Positions 18,256 through 27,544 of a stretch of 64,000 bases of DNA are shown here, piece by piece. The notes beneath the pieces were generated by a model. It had not been told where the DNA came from. It saw nothing but the letters and a program-made list of their open reading frames with translations, and did not search any database. The DNA is from Hyphomicrobiales bacterium (GTDB lineage: Bacteria > Pseudomonadota > Alphaproteobacteria > Rhizobiales > Rhizobiaceae), in the NCBI GenBank assembly GCA_900473185.1, contig UCKU01000002.1, positions 229,926 through 293,925 on the forward strand, read 5' to 3'. Positions within the stretch are counted from its first letter, which is position 1, and every line of letters starts with the position of its first letter. The position numbers and the translations under genes are program-made.

Positions 18256-19923
18256 CTAGCCCTTGCGCGATAAAAACCAGCGAATTTCAGGTTTCTCCGC
18301 CAAATCGAAGTCAATCTCGATCTGGTCCGAGCTGCTGATACCGGCGCTGTCGGCAAAGAAAATATCTTCCGAGATCAGCACTTCATTGCCGGGTGAGGAA
18401 AACAACCAGCTTTCGCCATCCGGCGCCGTTAGCAGCACGGATTCCGTATCGTTCTGCCGCGGCACGATGGCGGGATGGACGTGGAAGCGGGCAACCGCCC
18501 GCAGCGGACCTTCGCTGTGATATCGGTCGTCCGTCACGAAACGGTCCATGCCGGTCACGATGGAGCCAGCGGCGTTCAGTGTCAGCTCCCGCTCATGGAT
18601 CACGCCAAAAGCATCGAGATAGCCGTCATGCCTCGCCTTGATGCCTTCACGGCCATCCTCGGTCTCCACGCGCTCGGCGGCAACCGTTTCCACCGGCTCC
18701 GTCATCATATGGGCCAGAAAAGCCGAGGGAGAGAACCGACTGGAGGAGGTATCGTTCAGGACCACGGTGGAATGGGCAGCCGTGGTGCGGGCCATCTGGA
18801 CATAGCGTTGACCCGCGAATTTCGGCGATCCCGAGTTGACGATGAAGCGGTAGCGGCCTGAGGACATTTCGAAGGAGAGACTGCCTGCATGGGCTGTTCT
18901 GAAGCAGGCGGGCGAGGGTGGTCCGGTATCGGCAATGATCACCGTCTTGCCGGCGGCAAGTCGCTGATAGCGGGAATGCGGTAGCGCTTTGAACGGCTGA
19001 CCCGCAGTCTCGTCGTAGCGCAGGACGGACATCAGCTCGTCCGCCATCGTGGATGTCGCACCGTTGAAGAGCGCCAGATCTCCATCCTGATGGCGGAAGA
19101 AGCGCAGGGCAGGGTACATGCGGTCAATACCGGAGATCAGTTTCTGCGGCAGGTCGTGGCCGAGATTGACATAGGTCTGCCGGAGCGGCAGCAGATCGAG
19201 CAGCAGCTCAAGCCCGACGCGTGGATTGCGGGAGATATGGCCTCCGTCAGGCAGAATCTGGTTATCGAATTCGCGGTCGAGCGCCTGGGCGGCTCGCCGG
19301 ATTGTCGAGGCACGCACCGGCATGGCGACAGAAGCCGTCGCGAGCGCAATGCGCAGGCGGAAGCGGACTTCGCCGGCCGAATAGGGCGCCATACGGCGCA
19401 GATAGCCGATATGGAAGGCGAGTGACTTCATGAAGCGGCGATAGAAACCACGATCCGCGTTCTGTAGGACGATCGGAGAATGCGACAGCCAGGCGATGAC
19501 ACGCTGCGAGACGACGTCGGTCTCCCAGGCGATGCCTTCGATACGGCCTCCATGGATCGAGAGCCAACTATCGACGATCACGCGGGCAACGGCCGAACCG
19601 CGCTCACTCTTGTTGGCCCGCATATGCCGCAGCCAGCCGAAGCTATGAAGCCTGACCGCGAAAGCACGCGACGGAAGGGTCAACGTGAAGGGGGATTTCC
19701 CCTCGGTTTCCAACATACGACCGGCAAGCGGAAACCGGCCGTCCATGATTTCTTCGGCGACGTGTGAATCGATGCCTCTCAGATCCGTCGGCGCGACGAT
19801 CAGGCGTTCCGGCACCGGTATGGCATGGCGGGAGAAGCGCAAACGCAGAAGTGCGGCACGGCGCGTACCGCGCCGCCAAGCTTCCCGAACATACATGCTC
19901 GCAAGACGCCGACCGGACTGCAT
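18256..19923 (-). CDS. Heparinase II/III family protein
   Basis: A 555-residue protein with an N-terminal alpha-toroid-like region and a C-terminal Hepar_II_III beta-sandwich domain ([25 protein letters not shown], then [10 protein letters not shown]). The conserved Asn/His positions in INSG- and HSTV-like motifs are visible. Family members are polysaccharide lyases acting on uronate-containing chains. No signal peptide is apparent from the start at 19923 or the ATG near 19896, so the site of action is unclear. The conserved position between rsmB and purH in rhizobia suggests a housekeeping envelope or exopolysaccharide role, which is inference. The start is uncertain because no good ribosome site is visible. 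Confidence 0.85.
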   Translation of the reverse strand: MQSGRRLASMYVREAWRRGTRRAALLRLRFSRHAIPVPERLIVAPTDLRGIDSHVAEEIMDGRFPLAGRMLETEGKSPFTLTLPSRAFAVRLHSFGWLRHMRANKSERGSAVARVIVDSWLSIHGGRIEGIAWETDVVSQRVIAWLSHSPIVLQNADRGFYRRFMKSLAFHIGYLRRMAPYSAGEVRFRLRIALATASVAMPVRASTIRRAAQALDREFDNQILPDGGHISRNPRVGLELLLDLLPLRQTYVNLGHDLPQKLISGIDRMYPALRFFRHQDGDLALFNGATSTMADELMSVLRYDETAGQPFKALPHSRYQRLAAGKTVIIADTGPPSPACFRTAHAGSLSFEMSSGRYRFIVNSGSPKFAGQRYVQMARTTAAHSTVVLNDTSSSRFSPSAFLAHMMTEPVETVAAERVETEDGREGIKARHDGYLDAFGVIHERELTLNAAGSIVTGMDRFVTDDRYHSEGPLRAVARFHVHPAIVPRQNDTESVLLTAPDGESWLFSSPGNEVLISEDIFFADSAGISSSDQIEIDFDLAEKPEIRWFLSRKG

Positions 19924-20025
19924 ATCAATTGTCTATTGACCCTCGTAGTTAAGAATAGATGAATCAAAACCGATTTCATTAGCTACGATGTATTATTTTG
20001 TGATGAAGTTAGAATATAATAGCAT

Positions 20026-21417
20026 TTAGATGCGTCTGAGCATCGCGGCGTAGAAGCCGTCGAGGCCCGACGCAAAACCATCTGACATATCCAGCATTGT
20101 AGGGAGCGTGCGAAACTCGCCCAACGGTGTAATGGCCTGCTCCATACCGCGCCATTTTGCGGCATCGACCGGCACTCGTTCCACGCCCTTCACATCTTCG
20201 AGAACACGGGCCACAACCTCTTCGCCCTCCTGCGGATCGAGCGAGCAGTTGGAAAAGACGAGCACACCGCCGGGGTTCAGCAGGGTAATAGCATGGCGCA
20301 GAAGACGCTCCTGCAGTGCTGCGAGCTTGGCGATATCCTCGGCGCCTTTCGTCCAGAGCACGTCGGGATGCCGGCGCGTCGTACCTGTCGAAGAGCAGGG
20401 CGCGTCGAGGAGAATCGCATCGAAACGCTCCGACGGTTCGAATTTCGTGAGATCTACCGCGATCGTATCAGCTTCGAGGCCCAGCCGCTCCAGATTGGAG
20501 CACAAGCGCTTCAGCCGATTTTCGGACTGGTCGATCGCCGTCACCTTGCCACCGGCAAGGATGAGCTGGGCGGTCTTGCCGCCCGGCGCAGCGCAGAGAT
20601 CGGCAACTCGTTTGCCGGTGAGATCGCCGAAGAGTTTTGCAGGGATGCTGGCAGCCGCATCCTGAACCCACCACTCGCCATCTTCAAAACCGGCAAGCGA
20701 AGGAATGCTGCCTTCGAAAGCGGCAAGTCGCACGCCGCCAGTCGGAAGAACGACACCATTAAGGCGCTCCGCCCAGCCAATGGCATCGGATTTCACGGTG
20801 AGATCGATAGCAGCCGGCTCAAGCTGGGATTCGGAAACGGCAAGCGCGGCTTCTCGCCCATAGGCCTTAGTGAGCCGCTCGATAAACCATGCTGGCATCG
20901 GCGGAATGTCTGCAATCTCCGCAAGGATTTGCTCCTTCTCGCGGCCGAGACGGCGCAAGATAGCATTGACGAGCTTGGCGAAACGGCGGTTACGTGGATC
21001 CTGATTGGCCTGTTCGACCGCAAGATCGACGGCCGAATGATCGGGAACGTCGAGATAGAGAATCTGCGCGGCGCCGACGGCAAGAACATGGTGAAGCGCC
21101 CGAGCACCTTCCGGCAACGGCGTTTCGAGCAGCGAAGCAATGGCCGCATCGATGCGCGGCAGATGCCGGAGCGTGGTGTTCAGAATGGCGCGGACCAGCG
21201 CACGATCGCTTTCCCCAAGCGCCTTGTAGGCCGGATTTCCATGCTCGTGATCCAGCGCGCCATCGAGCGGCAGTTTTTTGTCGACGACGGCGGCAAGGAT
21301 CTTGGCGGCAGCAGCACGCGCCGGCAGGCCGGGTTTTACCGGCACCGGCGCTGAGCCTTCTGCAGAAGGTTTATGTTTGCGAGTTGGCTTCTTCTTGCCG
21401 TCTGAATTCAAGACCAC
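20026..21417 (-). CDS. rsmB: RsmB-like 16S rRNA (cytosine-C5) methyltransferase
   Basis: A 463-residue protein of the Sun/RsmB/NSUN class. An N-terminal NusB-like helical domain (about 30-170: [55 protein letters not shown]) precedes a SAM-dependent methyltransferase domain. Visible motifs are [13 protein letters not shown] (SAM site), [18 protein letters not shown] (catalytic TC-type loop) and [13 protein letters not shown] (catalytic Cys). It modifies 16S rRNA, position 967 by analogy to E. coli. The start overlaps the end of htpX by 10 bases, so it is the second gene of an htpX-rsmB operon. Confidence 0.92.
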   Translation of the reverse strand: MVLNSDGKKKPTRKHKPSAEGSAPVPVKPGLPARAAAAKILAAVVDKKLPLDGALDHEHGNPAYKALGESDRALVRAILNTTLRHLPRIDAAIASLLETPLPEGARALHHVLAVGAAQILYLDVPDHSAVDLAVEQANQDPRNRRFAKLVNAILRRLGREKEQILAEIADIPPMPAWFIERLTKAYGREAALAVSESQLEPAAIDLTVKSDAIGWAERLNGVVLPTGGVRLAAFEGSIPSLAGFEDGEWWVQDAAASIPAKLFGDLTGKRVADLCAAPGGKTAQLILAGGKVTAIDQSENRLKRLCSNLERLGLEADTIAVDLTKFEPSERFDAILLDAPCSSTGTTRRHPDVLWTKGAEDIAKLAALQERLLRHAITLLNPGGVLVFSNCSLDPQEGEEVVARVLEDVKGVERVPVDAAKWRGMEQAITPLGEFRTLPTMLDMSDGFASGLDGFYAAMLRRI

Positions 21418-22370
21418 GGACCCTTTGGCGGTTGCGAGCCACCGCTGCCGGAACCCGTATTCGGAACCGACCGCGATTTGCGTGTCGGATTAGCAGCGCG
21501 AACCGGCGGCGTCGAGACGTCGAAGCCTCCCCGTGCCATTTCCTGCAAGGCAGCGATACGATTTTCGGTGTTCGGATGGGTCGAAAACAGGTTGTCCATG
21601 CGCTCGCCGGAGAGCGGATTGATGATGAACATATGCGCGGTGGCCGGGTTGCGCTCCGCATCGTAGTTCGGCACATGTGCCGCACCGCGGGCAATCTTGC
21701 CGAGTGCGGAAGCCAGCCACAGCGGGTTGCCGCAGATTTCAGCACCTCGCCTATCGGCCGAATATTCGCGCGTACGGCTGATTGCCATTTGCACCAGCAT
21801 GGCGGCAAGTGGCGCCACGATCATCGCGACGAGCACGCCGACGAAGCCCAGGGGATTGTTGTTATTCTCACGGTTACCGCCAAAGAAGAAGGCGAAATTG
21901 CCAAGCATCGAGATCGCACCGGCAAGCGTGGCGGTGATCGTCATGGTCAGCGTATCGCGGTTCTGGACGTGGGCAAGCTCATGCGCCATCACGCCTGCAA
22001 CTTCTTCTGGAGAGAGGGCAGCAAGCAGCCCAGTCGAAGCGGCAACCGCGGCATTCTCCGGATTGCGCCCGGTCGCAAAGGCATTCGGCTGAGGGCTGTC
22101 ATAGAGATAGACCTTCGGCATCGGCAGGCCGGCATTACGGGCGAGATCGCGCACGATACGGTAAAATTCCGGGGCATTGCGCTCATCGACCTCCTGCGCC
22201 CGATAGGCCGATAGCACCATCCTGTCGGCATTCCAGTAGGAGAAGAAATTCATGCCGGCAGCAATGAGAAAGGCGATCATCATGCCGCCCCGGCCGCCGA
22301 TCAAAAAGCCGACAAACATGAAAAGCGCCGTCATGAAGGCAAGCAACATGGCAGTACGCACGAGGTTCAT
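21408..22370 (-). CDS. htpX: Membrane zinc metalloprotease HtpX
   Basis: A 320-residue inner-membrane M48B protease of envelope quality control. Two N-terminal helices (about 5-25 and 30-48) precede the zinc site H130-E-L-A-H134 in [16 protein letters not shown] second helical hairpin follows, then [11 protein letters not shown], which carries the third ligand. The C-terminal tail is Ser/Gly-rich. Length and order are standard. It is divergent from the SDHAF4-like gene and overlaps rsmB downstream. Confidence 0.96.
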   Translation of the reverse strand: MNLVRTAMLLAFMTALFMFVGFLIGGRGGMMIAFLIAAGMNFFSYWNADRMVLSAYRAQEVDERNAPEFYRIVRDLARNAGLPMPKVYLYDSPQPNAFATGRNPENAAVAASTGLLAALSPEEVAGVMAHELAHVQNRDTLTMTITATLAGAISMLGNFAFFFGGNRENNNNPLGFVGVLVAMIVAPLAAMLVQMAISRTREYSADRRGAEICGNPLWLASALGKIARGAAHVPNYDAERNPATAHMFIINPLSGERMDNLFSTHPNTENRIAALQEMARGGFDVSTPPVRAANPTRKSRSVPNTGSGSGGSQPPKGPWS

Positions 22371-22481
22371 CAGAGGTCTCCATCTCCTTGATTGCGGCGC
22401 GATGCTTTAAATCCTGGCGCCAACGCACTATGATTTGGTTATTCGCCAGCCATTTTCAATATTTTCAGGCGGGAGTGCAGC

Positions 22482-22706
22482 ATGCAGACGGCCGATAATG
22501 ATAACGTGGAAACCCCGGTGCCAGAAGGCTCCGAGCCGCCGCGCAAGATGCTTTCCCCTGCCGCTAAGCGTGCGCTGGCCGAAGCCGAGGAGCGCCGCAA
22601 AAACGCTAAGCCCGTTGAACTGCCGCCGGAGATCGGTGGACGGGGAGGTGCAGAGCCCTCGCGTTTCGGTGACTATGAGATCAACGGCCGTACAATCGAC
22701 TTTTAG
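22482..22706 (+). CDS. DUF1674/SDHAF4-like succinate dehydrogenase assembly factor
   Basis: A 74-residue soluble protein. The N-terminal half is low-complexity and rich in Glu/Pro/Ala. The C-terminal segment PEIGGRGGAEPSRFGDYEINGRTIDF carries the family signature GGxxGxEPxRxGDxExxGRxxDF of SDHAF4. In mitochondria this factor binds flavinylated SdhA and shields it during complex II assembly. No sdh genes are in the window, so the role rests on the signature alone. GGGAG lies six bases before the ATG. The nuclease-like gene follows 48 bases downstream. Confidence 0.85.
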   Translation: MQTADNDNVETPVPEGSEPPRKMLSPAAKRALAEAEERRKNAKPVELPPEIGGRGGAEPSRFGDYEINGRTIDF

Positions 22707-22754
22707 GCAAATATTCCCATTGACTTCGCAGCAAAATCGGAATTTATTCCTATT

Positions 22755-23198
22755 ATGCTTAAACTGCTTTCGATTCTTCTGTTGTCTCTTTCGTCTGTGC
22801 CGGCCCTCGCGGCACGGGACGAAATCGAAGGACCTGTATCGGCGAAGATTATCCGGATCATTGACGGCGATACGCTGCTGGTTGCCGCAACACCCTGGCC
22901 GCAGCAGACCATGGAAGTCTATGTCCGCATTCGCGGCATAGATGCGCCCGAAATCCATTCGAAATGCACTGAAATCCGGAAGGCCGGTCTCGAGGCACGA
23001 GATGCGCTTGAACAAATGATATCAGGCGTCTCCATTATCCAGCTGAGGGAGATCGCCGGCGACAAATATTTCGGACGAATTCTCGCCAATGTCACTTTCG
23101 CGAATGGGCGCAATCCCGCACAGGATCTTCTTTCGGAAGGACTGGTCCGCGCCTATGACGGCGGCCCCAAGCCGCAGGTTTTCTGCGCGGACGAATAG
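22755..23198 (+). CDS. Secreted thermonuclease-like (SNase) protein
   Basis: A 147-residue exported protein with a signal peptide of about 20 residues (MLKLLSILLLSLSSVPALA). The staphylococcal-nuclease fold is shown by IIRIIDGDTLLV, VRIRGIDAPEI and GRILANVTFANG, with the Asp residues and the RGIDAPE motif in place. The canonical arginine and glutamate of the active nuclease are only partly evident (IRGIDAPEIHS retains R and E), so catalysis is likely but not certain. It probably acts on nucleic acid in the periplasm or outside. It is followed directly by a strong terminator. Confidence 0.85.
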   Translation: MLKLLSILLLSLSSVPALAARDEIEGPVSAKIIRIIDGDTLLVAATPWPQQTMEVYVRIRGIDAPEIHSKCTEIRKAGLEARDALEQMISGVSIIQLREIAGDKYFGRILANVTFANGRNPAQDLLSEGLVRAYDGGPKPQVFCADE

Positions 23199-23227
23199 GG
23201 CCGCTCCTGATAGCGGAGCGGCCCTTT
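23198..23227. terminator. Bidirectional terminator between SNase-like gene and acsA
   Basis: GGGCCGCTCC-tgatagc-GGAGCGGCCC-ttt, a perfect 10-bp stem in the 32-bp convergent gap. It can serve both genes. Confidence 0.85.
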
Positions 23228-23230
23228 GAC

Positions 23231-25186
23231 TCAAGCAGTCGCCTTATTCTGCCGATTAGCGATCAGATCTTCGACAACGGCCGGATCTGCCAACGTCGAG
23301 GTATCGCCAAGCGAACCGAAATCATCCTCGGCAATTTTGCGCAGGATGCGGCGCATGATCTTGCCCGAACGGGTCTTCGGCAGACCGGGCGCGAACTGGA
23401 TTTTGTCGGGTGCTGCAATCGGGCCGATTTCGGCACGCACGTGTTTGACAAGCTGCTGACGCAGCTCGTCTGTGCCCTCATTGCCCGCCATCAGCGTGAC
23501 GTAGCAATAAATGCCCTGGCCTTTGATCGGGTGCGGATAACCAACAACGGCAGCTTCCGAGACGAGATTGTGCGAGACGAGGGCGGATTCGACTTCCGCG
23601 GTGCCGAGACGATGGCCGGAGACGTTGAGAACATCATCGACGCGGCCGGTGATCCAGTAATAGCCGTCTTCGTCGCGGCGGCAGCCGTCACCGGTGAAAT
23701 ACCTGCCCTTATAGGTGGAGAAATAGGTCTGGATGAAGCGTTCGTGGTCGCCATAGACCGTACGCATCTGGCCCGGCCAGCTATCGGTAATGCAAAGATT
23801 GCCGTCGGCGGCGCCTTCCAGTACCTTGCCCTCATTATCGACGAGCTGCGGCTTGACGCCGAAGAAGGGCTTGGTGGCCGAACCGGGTTTGAGATCGGTC
23901 GCGCCCGGCAGCGGCGTGATCATATGGCCGCCGGTTTCAGTCTGCCACCATGTATCGATCACGGGGCAACGCTTGTCGCCGACGACATTGTAATACCATT
24001 CCCAGGCTTCCGGATTGATCGGCTCGCCCACCGTGCCGAGCAACCGCAGGCTCTCGCGCGAAGAGCGGGTAACGAAATGGTCGCCGGCGCCCATGAGCGA
24101 GCGGATCGCCGTCGGTGCGGTGTAGAAGATATTGACCTTGTGCTTGTCGATGATTTCCCAGAAACGGCCCTGGTCCGGAAAATTCGGCACACCTTCGAAC
24201 ATCAGCGTCGTGGCGCAGTTCGCGAGCGGCCCGTAGACGATATAGGAGTGACCGGTAACCCAGCCGACGTCGGCCGTGCACCAGTAGACATCGCCCGGGT
24301 GATAATCGAAGACATATTCATGCGTCATCGCCGCATAGACGAGATAACCACCCGTCGTGTGCAGGACACCCTTCGGTTTGCCCGTCGAGCCTGAGGTATA
24401 AAGGATGAAGAGCGGATCTTCGGCCTTCATCTTCACCGGCGGGCATTCAGCCTTCACCTTGGCGATTTCCTGATGGTACCATAGGTCGCGGCCCGGCGCC
24501 CAGCCGGTCTTGCCGCCGGTACGGCGCACGACGAGCACCTTGTTGACCGCCACATACTGACGGGCGGCAATGTGGATGGCCGTATCCGTATTATCCTTCA
24601 GCGGCACCGGCTTGCCGCCGCGAATGCCCTCGTCGCAGGTGATGACGAAGGTGGATTCACAGTCGACGATACGGCCAGCCAGCGCTTCCGGCGAGAAGCC
24701 ACCGAAAACGACGGAATGCACCGCGCCGATGCGGGCGCAGGCGAGCATTGCATAGGCTGCTTCCGGGATCATCGGCATGTAGATGGTGACGCGGTCACCC
24801 TTCTTGACGCCATGCTTCTTCAGCACGTTCGCCATGCGGCAGACATGCTCGTAGAGCTCGTTATAGGTGATCTTTTTATCGATATATGGGTTGTCGCCTT
24901 CGAAGATGATGGCGGTCTGGTTGCCGTTCGTCTTCAGGTGGCGATCGATGCAATTATAGGAAACATTGGTCTGGCCATCCTCGAACCACTTGATCGAGAC
25001 TTTGCCGGTAAAGGACGTGTTCTTGACCTTAGTATAGGGCTTGAACCAGTCGATGCGCTTGCCGTGTTTACCCCAGAACTTATCGGGGTTTTCAATGCTT
25101 TCCTCGTACCATTGCTCGTACTTGGCCTGATCGATCAGCGCACGGGTCTTCACCGGTTTGGAAACCGGATAGATCTTCTCCGACAT
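23231..25186 (-). CDS. acsA: Acetyl-coenzyme A synthetase
   Basis: A 651-residue AMP-forming ligase converting acetate, ATP and CoA to acetyl-CoA. Motifs seen are A3 [29 protein letters not shown] (acetate pocket including Trp), [31 protein letters not shown] (hinge) and the C-terminal [11 protein letters not shown]. The lysine of that last motif, near residue 613, is the site of regulatory acetylation in the family. The length matches Acs closely. It is a single gene divergent from trcR; two related palindromes lie in the shared upstream region. Confidence 0.97.
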   Translation of the reverse strand: MSEKIYPVSKPVKTRALIDQAKYEQWYEESIENPDKFWGKHGKRIDWFKPYTKVKNTSFTGKVSIKWFEDGQTNVSYNCIDRHLKTNGNQTAIIFEGDNPYIDKKITYNELYEHVCRMANVLKKHGVKKGDRVTIYMPMIPEAAYAMLACARIGAVHSVVFGGFSPEALAGRIVDCESTFVITCDEGIRGGKPVPLKDNTDTAIHIAARQYVAVNKVLVVRRTGGKTGWAPGRDLWYHQEIAKVKAECPPVKMKAEDPLFILYTSGSTGKPKGVLHTTGGYLVYAAMTHEYVFDYHPGDVYWCTADVGWVTGHSYIVYGPLANCATTLMFEGVPNFPDQGRFWEIIDKHKVNIFYTAPTAIRSLMGAGDHFVTRSSRESLRLLGTVGEPINPEAWEWYYNVVGDKRCPVIDTWWQTETGGHMITPLPGATDLKPGSATKPFFGVKPQLVDNEGKVLEGAADGNLCITDSWPGQMRTVYGDHERFIQTYFSTYKGRYFTGDGCRRDEDGYYWITGRVDDVLNVSGHRLGTAEVESALVSHNLVSEAAVVGYPHPIKGQGIYCYVTLMAGNEGTDELRQQLVKHVRAEIGPIAAPDKIQFAPGLPKTRSGKIMRRILRKIAEDDFGSLGDTSTLADPAVVEDLIANRQNKATA

Positions 25187-25247
25187 GGGAACTCCTCCTC
25201 ACAAGGCTATGCAACGGTCGATGGTTTCGACGCAACGACCGGGACTC

Positions 25248-25261
25248 GAATTGCGCAATTC
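25248..25261. promoter_or_regulatory. 14-bp palindrome GAATTGC-GCAATTC upstream of acsA
   Basis: A perfect inverted repeat 62 bases before the acsA start. Its half-site recurs in a second palindrome 65 bases away (25313-25326). Likely an operator; the regulator is unknown. Confidence 0.5.
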
Positions 25262-25312
25262 ATATCAGGTAGTCTGATGACGGCAATTAGACAAAGGTCA
25301 TTTCATTTCTGA

Positions 25313-25326
25313 AGAATTGCAATTCT
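25313..25326. promoter_or_regulatory. 14-bp palindrome AGAATTG-CAATTCT upstream of trcR
   Basis: A perfect inverted repeat sharing the GAATTG/CAATTC arms with the site at 25248-25261 but with the central bases shortened. It is 94 bases before the trcR start and could act on either divergent gene. Confidence 0.5.
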
Positions 25327-25419
25327 GCGACAGTGCGGTTATATAGCGCCATATTTCCCGGACATTGTGGTGACAATCCACGGACCGCGACCGGCGCGGA
25401 CGATAGAAGGACTATATCC

Positions 25420-26121
25420 ATGGCTCAACAGCTGCTCATGCCAAAGGCGACTGCCATCTGGCTCGTCGACAATACAGCCCTGTCTTTCGACCAGATCGCT
25501 CAGTTTTGCAAACTGCATCCGCTCGAAGTCAAGGCGATTGCCGATGGTGAAGCTGCGCAGGGCATCAAGGGCCTGGACCCGATCGCCACCGGCCAGCTTT
25601 CCCGCGATGAAATCGCCCGCGCCGAAGGCAACCCGAACTATAAGCTGAAGCTTTCCGAGCCGAAAGTCCGCGTGCCGGAATCCAAGCGCCGGGGCCCGCG
25701 CTATACACCGGTTTCCAAGCGTCAGGACCGCCCGAACGCCATTCTCTGGCTGGTTCGCAACCATCCGGAACTGAAGGATGCCCAGATCTCGCGTCTCGTC
25801 GGCACCACCAAGTCGACGATCGAGCAGATCCGCGAGCGCACCCATTGGAATTCGGCAAACCTGGCGCCGATGGACCCGGTCACACTCGGCCTTTGCAGCC
25901 AGATCGATCTCGACATGGAAGTGGAAAAGGCATCCAAGGGCCGTCCGCTGCCAACCGCTGCCGAACTCGGAGCAACACTGCAGTCCGCTCAGGAAACCGA
26001 GCGTCTGACGCCGAGCTACGAGCGTGAGGAAGAAAAGGAAATCGACGCCGATGCCGTCTTCCGCAAGCTGAGCTCGCTGCGCTCGACGCCGAAGGACGAG
26101 GATGAAGACGATCAGTTCTGA
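25420..26121 (+). CDS. trcR: Cell-cycle transcriptional regulator TrcR (DUF1013)
   Basis: A 233-residue alphaproteobacterial protein. The N-terminal domain LMPKATAIWLVDNTALSFDQIAQFC and a second segment LWLVRNHPELKDAQISRLVGTTKSTIEQIRERTHWN both look like helix-turn-helix elements. The tail is acidic (KDEDEDDQ). This is the DUF1013/TrcR family, linked to cell-cycle transcription in this class. I chose the ATG at 25420, which begins the conserved domain; an upstream in-frame ATG at 25333 would add 29 non-conserved-looking residues. A strong terminator follows. Confidence 0.9.
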   Translation: MAQQLLMPKATAIWLVDNTALSFDQIAQFCKLHPLEVKAIADGEAAQGIKGLDPIATGQLSRDEIARAEGNPNYKLKLSEPKVRVPESKRRGPRYTPVSKRQDRPNAILWLVRNHPELKDAQISRLVGTTKSTIEQIRERTHWNSANLAPMDPVTLGLCSQIDLDMEVEKASKGRPLPTAAELGATLQSAQETERLTPSYEREEEKEIDADAVFRKLSSLRSTPKDEDEDDQF

Positions 26122-26145
26122 GATCGTCATATCCTGAAATGAATA

Positions 26146-26169
26146 AACCCCGCCGATGGCGGGGTTTTT
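26146..26169. terminator. Terminator between trcR and flagellin
   Basis: AACCCCGCC-gat-GGCGGGG-TTTTT, 25 bases after the trcR stop. The opposite strand can also serve the convergent flagellin gene. Confidence 0.88.
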
Positions 26170-26191
26170 GTTACCATTCCTCTGCGCGCCG

Positions 26192-27127
26192 TTAACTGCG
26201 GAAGAGCGAGAGAATGTTCTGTGCCGACGAATTGGCAATCGACAGAGACTGGATTCCAAGTTGCTGCTGCGTTTGCAGAGCAGAGAGCTTGGAGGACTCT
26301 TCTTCCATATCGGCATCGACGAGGCGACCGACACCGGATTCGATTGAGTCGTGCAGAGCGCTGACGAAGGTTTCCTGCAGCTGAATTCGGGTCGAAATCG
26401 AACCGAGCTGCGAACCTGCATTGGTCATGGCCTGGAGCACGAGCTCGACGCCGGAGAGCGCCCCGTCGAGCTGGCCTTGCGTGAAGTTAGTAATATCGAG
26501 CGCGTAGATCGATGGCATGACGATAACCGTGTTGCCGTACGTCCCGTTGAATGCGGTGCCGATGATGCCGCTCGTCGTCTGGATCGTTCCGTTGCTGTTC
26601 ATGCCGAACAGGACGTTACCCAGCGTACCGGCATCGAGAACGTAATCCGTCATCTTGACCGAAACGGCATTGGAACCGTCACGGACGAAGGAGGAGACGA
26701 CGCTCTTCGTGCCCGAAGCGCCGGCAACCCAGTTTTCACCGGAGAAGGAAGCCGATTGGGCGATGCTCACCAGTTGCTCCTGCAGCTGGTCGAGTTCTTC
26801 CTGGATCTTGGTTTTGTCGACGCCCTTTTCCGTGGCGGCGACGATCTTCGCCTTGATTTCCGTGACAACGTCGATGGCGTTGTCCATGGCCGTGTAGGCG
26901 GTGTCGACCTTTGCTGCACCGAGGCCGAGGGCGTCGGAAACCGCGCCGAGAGCCTTGTTGTCCGAACGCATGGTCGTTGCGATCGACCAATAAGCAGCGT
27001 TGTCCGCAGCTTTGTCGATGCGATAGCCCGAGGAGACGCGGCCCTGGGTATCCTTGAGGCTGTCACTTACGCCGCGCAGGGTCTGCAGCGCTGCCATGGC
27101 AGCGTTGTTGGTGAGGATGCTTGTCAT
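26192..27127 (-). CDS. Flagellin (FlaA/FliC type)
   Basis: A 311-residue filament subunit. The N-terminal D0/D1 helices (MTSILTNNAAMAALQTL, SSGYRIDKAADNAAYWSIATTMRSD) and the C-terminal helix (SLSIANSSAQNILSLFR) are conserved, with a short variable centre, as in rhizobial complex-filament flagellins. The start at 27127 gives the canonical MTS N-terminus, with GGAAAACGGAA upstream. No other flagellar gene is nearby: neighbours are trcR and yggS, so this is an isolated flagellin gene outside the main flagellar cluster. The long AT-rich leader suggests its own regulated promoter. Confidence 0.95.
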   Translation of the reverse strand: MTSILTNNAAMAALQTLRGVSDSLKDTQGRVSSGYRIDKAADNAAYWSIATTMRSDNKALGAVSDALGLGAAKVDTAYTAMDNAIDVVTEIKAKIVAATEKGVDKTKIQEELDQLQEQLVSIAQSASFSGENWVAGASGTKSVVSSFVRDGSNAVSVKMTDYVLDAGTLGNVLFGMNSNGTIQTTSGIIGTAFNGTYGNTVIVMPSIYALDITNFTQGQLDGALSGVELVLQAMTNAGSQLGSISTRIQLQETFVSALHDSIESGVGRLVDADMEEESSKLSALQTQQQLGIQSLSIANSSAQNILSLFRS

Positions 27128-27162
27128 GTTCCGTTTTCCGCAATCAAAGTGAAAGGGGTCAT

Positions 27163-27176
27163 CCGGACGAGTCCGG
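27163..27176 (-). promoter_or_regulatory. Hairpin in flagellin 5' leader
   Basis: CCGGAC-GA-GTCCGG, a perfect 6-bp inverted repeat 36 bases upstream of the flagellin start. It would fold in the mRNA leader; a role in translation control is a guess. Confidence 0.35.
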
Positions 27177-27490
27177 TAACGGCGACGCTTCATGCAAAAC
27201 CCGAGAGAGTTGGGTCATTGCCGTTAACGAATGGTTGCGCCCAACATAGTTAATAATTCCTCAATTAGCTTTGCGGAAAATTTAATTTAAGCTCTCGTTA
27301 GGGCTTGCGGCCGCAGTCAACCAGCTTTGGAAAAGCGCGAGAAATCGTCAAAAATTATTCAATAATTTAAGTATCTTAGGGGAATGCCGCGAACAATGTG
27401 TGGTCGGGCATTAACCGGAAAAACCGCCCGCTTAAACTTTTTTTCGTATTAATGAATATTATCGCTTTCCAAACAACGGCCACCGGATAC

Positions 27491-27526
27491 CTCTTCGAAT
27501 CATGAGCAATCCTCTGATTCGAAGAG
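27491..27526. repeat. Perfect 12-bp inverted repeat downstream of yggS
   Basis: CTCTTCGAATCA at 27491-27502 and TGATTCGAAGAG at 27515-27526 are exact reverse complements with a 12-bp spacer. It is 19 bases beyond the yggS stop. No T run follows, so it is either a weak terminator stem or an operator for the flagellin promoter region. Confidence 0.55.
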
Positions 27527-27544
27527 ATCGTCTTCCGTCATTTG

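Larger units (their letters stand above)
27128..27544. other. 417-bp AT-rich gap between flagellin and yggS
   Basis: No gene is supported here. The gap is much richer in A/T than its surroundings (for example around 27240-27300 and 27340-27470), as expected for a flagellin promoter and leader. It contains a small hairpin at 27163-27176 and a long inverted repeat at 27491-27526. I could not identify a clear sigma-factor hexamer pair. Confidence 0.6.

Noticed and set aside
23424..23452. CACGCACGTGTTTGAC as another parS
   Set aside because: It shares only the central CACGTG with parS and lies inside acsA far from the cluster.
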